A stretch of DNA of 64,000 bases from Tolypeutes matacus (taxonomy: Eukaryota > Chordata > Mammalia > Cingulata > Chlamyphoridae): the NCBI GenBank assembly GCA_026826555.1, contig JAKSZT010037198.1, positions 8,230,381-8,294,380 of the forward strand, in the 5' to 3' direction. This document shows, one piece after another, positions 58,291-64,000 of the stretch. A model generated the notes under the pieces. It saw only the letters and a program-made list of their open reading frames with translations, was not told the origin of the DNA and made no database searches. Position 1 is the stretch's first letter; the number at the start of each line of letters is the position of its first letter. The position numbers and the translations under genes are program-made.

Positions 58291-60454
58291 TCTCCATGGT
58301 GAAAGGAAATCAAACATCAAACTTGGTGGGATGGGGGCTAAGAATAGTTTCATAGACCCCCCTCCACTGAGGATGCTCCTCTTTCTCCAGTTAAACAATG
58401 ATCTAAGTTTTGAGGAGAAAAATTAGACCCTTAGTCCAATCAGTCATTACATATGTTATTTAAACAGTCTGTGCCTCTTACACATATAATATGATTCAAT
58501 TTACAAAAAAAAGAGAAGGAATTATTTTCAGAAAGAGTCCTTCTTTTAGAAATAGGGAATACTCCCCCCTCACACCTTGTAATAAGGATGATTACATTCA
58601 CAGGTGGTAATTAAATTAAGGAACAATTTGCATTTGTTCCAAAACAATTGAACAAAGGAAACTGAGATAAACACAAAGTGTTTCATCATCTGAAGACATT
58701 TCCTCTGGCTCCCTAACAGAGGGCAATTTAATTCCAAAAGATTGCATGTATTGATTAAAGTACTGGCCCCCAGGTATTTAACAGATGAATGAAACCAATG
58801 AAAAGGGCACTTACTGTTCACATTTCCCAATATCAGAGATCAAGCATTAATAAAGGGAGAGAGTTAATCTTAGGAAATGATACTTGCCCCCAAAAGATTG
58901 CATTTATTGAAAATGTTCCATAAATAGGGTTGTCGATTATTAGCATATAACAATACATGACCTGAAAGAGAATGAGGTCAGAGAGAGCAGTTTCCAGGAA
59001 GATTGCCTCCGATCGCTGCTCTGGACTGAGAACATAGCTTCAGCTGCCTGAAGCAGAATGGGGCTTTGGGGGAACTTGTAATCTTGGGAATGGCTCTTGC
59101 AGGGTTATGAAAACTTGTTAAGTCTTGCTTTTCACTTTTAGGTCTAATGCTTAGTCCCCATATTTCTAGTCCATCTGTGTCTTTAGCGGCCCTAAGGTAT
59201 TGGCCTACTAACTGCCAAAATGGTGCCTGAAAGTGGGACCACCTTGAATAATGGAGGGGTGGTTGATTTCTTCAGGGAATTTATATCCAAATTTCATAAA
59301 AATAATAAAAAAAGAATACCTGCCAATTATGTGCTGTACTCCTGGACTATGAAGGTCAGTAAAGCAACCCCTTTAGCATCTATCTATGCTTATAAACAAA
59401 TAAATGACATTGCAGTGTGTTGTGTTAAGTGCCTGGCCAAATAGGTAAGTTAAGAAGAAGAGATATCAATAGTTATTGTGATTGTCGAGTTCTTTGGGCA
59501 GCATGTTAGATTTTACCAACTATTTGTGCTTTTAATCTTCACAAAAATCTAATGGCAATATCTATGATTGAAGGGTTGAGTAGACTGAGGATCAAAGAGG
59601 GTAACTTGATCCTTCCAATAGCGTGAACTGGCCTGGTCAATTTGGTCTTTCTTAACTCTTAGGCTCTTTTTAATAGATCATGATTGCCTCCAATAATTAG
59701 GGGTAGGTAAAATTTAGTTAGTTTTCCCATTGCTATTCTCATGATCTGGTTAAAATGAAAACACAGCTCATCCCAGGTTTGGTCACACATATGGACAAAC
59801 TGATTTTTATTGACAACTAGGCATAGGCACAGCCTTATAATCTTGCTTTGTAAACTAGATGAATTTATAGATGGCTGTGCTTTTTTGGTGGGTGGGAGCT
59901 CGAAAAATATCTTGCATAAAATGTTCACCTGAGATGGCTGTGACAATATCCCAGCAGCAGGATTCATCTCACTATCTATTGGAAACAATCAAGGAACCTC
60001 TGAAAGGAGTGGACAAAAGACCAAAATGGATTAAGCACCTGGCTACATTTGAAGGAAAGAGGCTGCAAGTCTCACTGACGTTTGACCTGATTCGTGCATG
60101 AATTGAGAAGTGTCTGGTGTCTACAGTGTTCACATTTTGAATTCCACTAATTTCACAATGAGAAACAATTTTCAGTATCTACTTACCTATTTTGCTATTT
60201 AATTAGCTAATTTCATCAATGAAACATCTATTTATTATGTCAACTCGCATAGCCTCTAGTGTGAGCAGGAGATAAAGATAATTGAGGCATTTGTTGCAGT
60301 TACCTAAGGAATGTGGTCTTTCTGATTAAATGGTAGCTGTCCATGCCTAGTGTGTGGATTTATCAGGGAAACTGATTTTCCTAATCATCTTATTTCCTTT
60401 ATTTCCTTTATCTGTCTGAATTGATGCATCGGTAAAGCCTATTGGAACTATCTC
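58291..60454. other. Mostly unique sequence
   Basis: About 2.2 kb. A 14-mer, CCAAAAGATTGCAT, occurs twice (58,734 and 58,890). A MIR-like fragment lies at about 59,515-59,640. Plus-strand frames at 59,220-59,444 and 59,871-60,101 are unidentified; see findings. Confidence 0.4.
59515..59640 (-). mobile_element. MIR-like fragment
   Basis: TTTTAATCTTCACAAAAATC, GACTGAGGATCAAAGAGGG and TAACTTGATCC form a diverged minus-strand MIR core. Confidence 0.45.
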
Positions 60455-60849
60455 TAAAGCGTATCTCTGTTCCTTCCACTTATTTTCATCTCTCTGTGCT
60501 ACTATCCTTCTAAGCCACCATACTCTTTTGTCTGGACTAAAGCTAGACCTCCTAACTGGACTGTCTCCTGTTGCCTCTATATATCTAATCTCCACAGAGC
60601 AACCAGAGGAATCTTTGAAAAATGTCCGTCAGTTCATGTCAGGACCTGTTTAAAACCCTTCAAAGGCTTCTCATTCCATTTAAAATAAAATATAAATATC
60701 TTATTTTGGACTTCTAGCCCCTAGTTACAGAAGCTATCCCTGTCCTGTCTCTCTGATCCAATCTTACTCTTCTTTTCACATGATAGTCAAAAGCTTGCCC
60801 GTCCATTCCACTTCTTGAACATGCCATGTTCTTTCTTACCTTATACTTT
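60455..60849 (+). mobile_element. L2 LINE copy 1
   Basis: Plus-strand L2: TCCACAGAGCAACCAGAGGA, CCCTTCAAAGGCTTCTCATT and TTGAACATGCCATGTTCTT. It stops before the L2 3' end. Confidence 0.75.
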
Positions 60850-62425
60850 GCTCATAAGGTGAAATCCTTTAGAATTGTTTTTGACTTCTCTTTCTCATAC
60901 CTTATATCCATTCCATCAGTGAATTTTAACAACTCTTACCTAAATTCAACCTCCAACCACTTCCTACCACTTCCACCACTACCACTCTGGTCCAAGCCAA
61001 TGTCATTGTTTGCCTTGATTATTGTCATGGCTTCCTACCTGGTCTTCTATCCTATAGTCTCTTCTCAACAGTATAGCCAAAGTGAACATGTTATTAAAGA
61101 TCTCTAGTTATATCATCCTCTGCCCCAAACTTTCCCATCTTACTCATGGTAAAATTCAATTGCCTACAATGTCCTAAATGAATCAGTCCTTCCTCCCCCC
61201 ACCTCCTTTCTCATATCATCTCCTCTCACCTCCTTGTCACACGTTAACACTCCAGGACTTTGCTGCTATTCCTTTAACATCAGCCACTCTTCTCTCTCAG
61301 GGCTTTGAATGTTTAGTAACTTTTGTCTGGAATGTTCTACCCCAAATATTCACACAGTTTTCTCCCTTGATTCTTCCCAGTCTCTGCTCGAATGTCACCT
61401 GATAAAAAAGACCATGTGATCTAAAATAGCAACCCCTTCCCTGATCACTTTATCCTCAATGTATTAGTCAGCTAAAGGGGTGCTGATGTAAAATACTAGA
61501 AATCTGTTGGTTTTGTTAAAGGGTGTTTATTTGGGGTAGAAGCTTAAAGTCATAAGGTCCTAAAGAGTCCAACTCAAGGTACCATAAGAAGTACTTTCTC
61601 ACCCAAAGTCATTGGCCATGTGTTGGAGCAAGACAATGGGAAATGTCTGCAAGGGTTCAGCCTTCCTTCTTCCTCTTAAGGCTCCATGGTCCCAGCTTCT
61701 TCCAATATCAATTGTAGGCTGGGATAAGTCTCATCTCTCTCCTAGGGCTCATTTCTCTACAGGCTTAGCTGCTCAGGGCTCTGGTGTCTGCAGCTGCAAA
61801 CTATCAGGCGAATGGCTCATCTCTCTTCCAGGGCCACAGGATCCTGTCCAATGAACTGTCTCTCTTCCTCTGTGTTCTCCTTCTCCTTGCATTTACCTCT
61901 CGGGGCTACAGCATCAAAACTCAAACTCTCTGTGTGTCTACTTCCATGTGAGAGTCTGTTTTATAGGTCCAATGGGCTGGGACTTGATGCTGACTCGCAC
62001 TCTAATGATGTGGTTGGATCAGAGCCCTAATCTTAGCATAATTTAATCAGACATCTCAGCTGAATCTAATACAATCAAAGGGCTATCATGAACCCAGAGG
62101 AACAGATCAGTTTACAAACAAAATCAATATTTCTTTTTGGAATTCATCAATAATATCCAACTGCCACACTCAGTAATCCCTTCTTCTCTAATATGCCTTC
62201 TCTCCTTTACCCTGCTTTATTTTGTTCCTTGGCACTTTCACTATTTGACATACTACATAGTTACCATTTATTATTGGTTTACAGTTTATCTCCTTCCAGT
62301 GATATGTATGCTCCATGAAGGCACAGACTTTTTCTGTTTTGTTCGCATTTGACTCTCTATACCTAGAACATCCCCCAACACCTAGTAGGCACTCAATATT
62401 TATTTGTTTAGCGAATGAATATATT
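60850..62425 (+). mobile_element. L2 LINE copy 2, split by a MaLR-like LTR
   Basis: A second plus-strand L2 begins again further upstream in the L2 sequence (GTTTTTGACTTCTCTTTCTC, CCACTCTGGTCCAAGCC). It runs to 61,459 (CTCTGCTCGAATGTCACC) and resumes at 62,174 (TATGCTCCATGAAGGCACAG, CACCTAGTAGGCACTCAATA), ending in the GAATGAATAT terminus. A 93-codon frame at 60,826-61,107 belongs to this relic. Confidence 0.85.
61460..62168 (-). mobile_element. Solo MaLR-like LTR, long subtype (copy 5)
   Basis: A 709-bp minus-strand LTR: TGTGGCAGTTGGA at one end and CTGACTAATACA at the other. On the minus strand there is a TATAAAA box (complement at 61,959-61,965) and an AATAAA signal (complement at 61,526-61,531). 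A 5-bp duplication, CTCAA (61,455-61,459) and CTCAG (62,169-62,173), flanks it. It interrupts the second L2 copy, so it is younger than that L2. Confidence 0.88.
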
Positions 62426-62499
62426 CATAACTTTTCAATTACATGAACCTTTTTATAGCTTAAACCAATATGAATTATATTTCTATCTCTTATAACATG

Positions 62500-62690
62500 G
62501 TCTTTCAACCTTGGTGCTTGATATTATTCTTTGTTGTGAGAGAGCATCTTGTGCATTGACTATGTTTAACAGCATCTCTTGCCTCTTCCCACTAGATGCC
62601 TGTAGCAATCCCCTAGTTTTGACAACCAAACATGTCTTCAGATATTTCCAAATGTCTCTTGAGGGGCACAATAGTCCCTGTTGAGACTCA
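62500..62690 (+). mobile_element. MER20-like hAT element
   Basis: In order: TTCAACCTTGGTGCTTGATA, ATTCTTTGTTGTGAGAGAGC, TAACAGCATCTCTTGCC, CCACTAGATGCCTGTAGCAA, TTTTGACAACCAAACATGTC and TGTCTCTTGAGGGGCAC. This follows MER20 over almost its full length. Confidence 0.85.
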
Positions 62691-62975
62691 GCTCAAATAT
62701 GATCTCCTTCATCAAGGCTTGATTGATTTGCTCTTAATATGAGTTAGGAGGCCTTTATCTGTGATAATAATCCATGTTAATCTCTATCTCGGGGCATATG
62801 TGTGATGTAATTGTTTCATATATGTATGTACCAATTGTCTCATTTGATGAGACCAACTAGATTGTGGTATCCTTGAATGTAGGAACTGTAGCTTTTATCT
62901 CTGTATCTTGTGTTGTTTAGTTCAGTTCTAGCATAGAAAGGGATTTTAAATGATAGAGTGAATAAATGGCACTAA
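62691..62975 (+). mobile_element. L2 LINE copy 3
   Basis: Plus-strand L2 3' end: AGACTCAGCTCAAATATGAT, TTGATGAGACCAACTAGATT, TGAATGTAGGAACTGTAGC and a final GAATAAATGG. Its start overlaps the end of MER20. Confidence 0.75.
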
Positions 62976-64000
62976 CTCCCTTTGCTAGGTATGGCCACTG
63001 AAAATAGAGTTGACATGAGCCTCATTCTAGTAGTTAAGAAATCAACTAGGGCTTTGACAATTCTATGATATACAAACAAAGCTAGAGTAGAAAATTCCAA
63101 GAAATGAGGGGCAGTGGAGATTAGAGCTTAGTATCCACTATGGGGAACTAACTCATCAAAGAGAATCATTCAAAAGTCAGTGCAAGTGAAGGGACTATGG
63201 TGGTTTGAATAATTTAGGCAGTTCTATATCCAATACATCAGGGATGGGTAATTTTTTGCTCTATTTTTTCTACAACATGAGATGAAGCCATCACTGACAT
63301 TATTTCTGCTTTCAAAAATGTGCCTGAAAAAGGAAATTTGAGATAAGTGGTACAAAAACAAGCTTGTGACTCATTTGTTTTAGATACTCTGAGCTATTCA
63401 AATGAGAGTAACAGCAATTTGGTTCTCTCATTTGGGCTATTTCACTGAAAGTAGGATGTGCAGTTTTATGTTTTATTTTTGAAAGTCTTTTTGTTCTCTG
63501 ACTTAGTAGTCCTTCCCTGCTTTGCTAAGAAATAAAGCTTATCTGCCTTATTCTGTATTTTTATTAAATGTCCAAATAGATTTAATATTGGATAATAACT
63601 GGAGCTAAAATTAAATTAAACTGATTTTAAAATCGCTTAGAAAATTTTGTTATATCTTCATCTAAAGAGATTCAAGTATGCACATTGTCAGGCAACAGAG
63701 GAATATGTGTATTTTAAAAAAAATATAAAACCTATTCCTGATGGTAAACATTGATAGGAGTAAGAAATTTAAGCTTTCTTTTAATCCCTAGTTAAATGAG
63801 TTCACACAATTCCCACAGAAAAATTGAGTGGAATAGAGAAAAATGCTGTCCAGGAAAGAAAAACGATAGATTTTTTTCAAGATCGAGAAACTCAACATCA
63901 TAATCTTTCCACCCCCGGAAATGTTATGGAGCATTTTTATATACTCTAAGGGTAAATAGAAGTTGAAAAAGAAAAAGAAATTTTTTCCACTGGTGCAAAA
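62976..64000. other. Unique sequence
   Basis: About 1 kb, AT-rich, without a recognised repeat or open frame of note. Confidence 0.4.

Noticed and set aside
58734..58910. A repeated 14-mer (CCAAAAGATTGCAT) as evidence of a duplication
   Set aside because: Similarity does not extend beyond about 22 bp, so it may be chance.

Overview
This window is mammalian nuclear DNA, AT-rich and dominated by interspersed repeats. I could not support any intact protein-coding gene, rRNA, functional tRNA or CRISPR array. The pan-mammalian layer (L2, MIR, L1M, MLT1-type LTRs, MER5- and MER20-like hAT remnants) shows a placental mammal. A younger layer points to Xenarthra (armadillo, sloth or anteater): tRNA-Ala-type SINEs of the DAS kind, MaLR-like LTRs beginning TGTGGYAGTTTGA, and a retroposon tail containing GGGGATTCCCATATG. 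That assignment rests on my knowledge of these repeat families. I cannot tell the species.

Layout. 1-9,200: a solo MaLR-like LTR, two minus-strand MLT1-type LTRs, L2 on both strands, a cluster of three SINEs inside an L2, and a SINE inserted at the end of another SINE. 9,200-15,400: minus-strand L1M, then an L2 reverse-transcriptase relic split by a retroposon with a 13-bp target-site duplication (TSD), a SINE pair, MIRs and an older L1. 15,400-20,500: mostly unique sequence with one MIR and one minus-strand L2. 20,500-31,700: an L2, a twin-primed L1 (5' half inverted, flanked by 11-bp TSDs), several L1M fragments, a short MaLR-like LTR, two retroposon tails and a dimeric SINE. 31,700-37,400: MIRs, an MLT1 LTR, an older repeat split by a dimeric SINE with a 15-bp TSD, and a plus-strand retroposon tail with a 14-bp TSD. 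37,400-41,390: a repeat-poor, relatively GC-rich island with the only unexplained open frames of any interest. 41,390-47,050: L1M fragments, microsatellites and a long SINE. 47,050-51,270: a second repeat-poor island. 51,270-58,300: SINEs, two MaLR-like LTRs and a roughly 2.2-kb antisense retroposon containing a hAT element. 58,300-64,000: unique sequence, then three successive L2 copies, one split by a MaLR-like LTR.

The elements do not cooperate; they form a nested record of insertions, several of which can be ordered from their TSDs. The window looks intergenic or intronic. The most informative observations are the twin-primed L1, the nested insertions with visible TSDs, the dimeric SINEs, an inverted pair near 56 kb able to form an RNA hairpin, and the two repeat-poor islands. 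I did not find convincing evidence of a new biological system.
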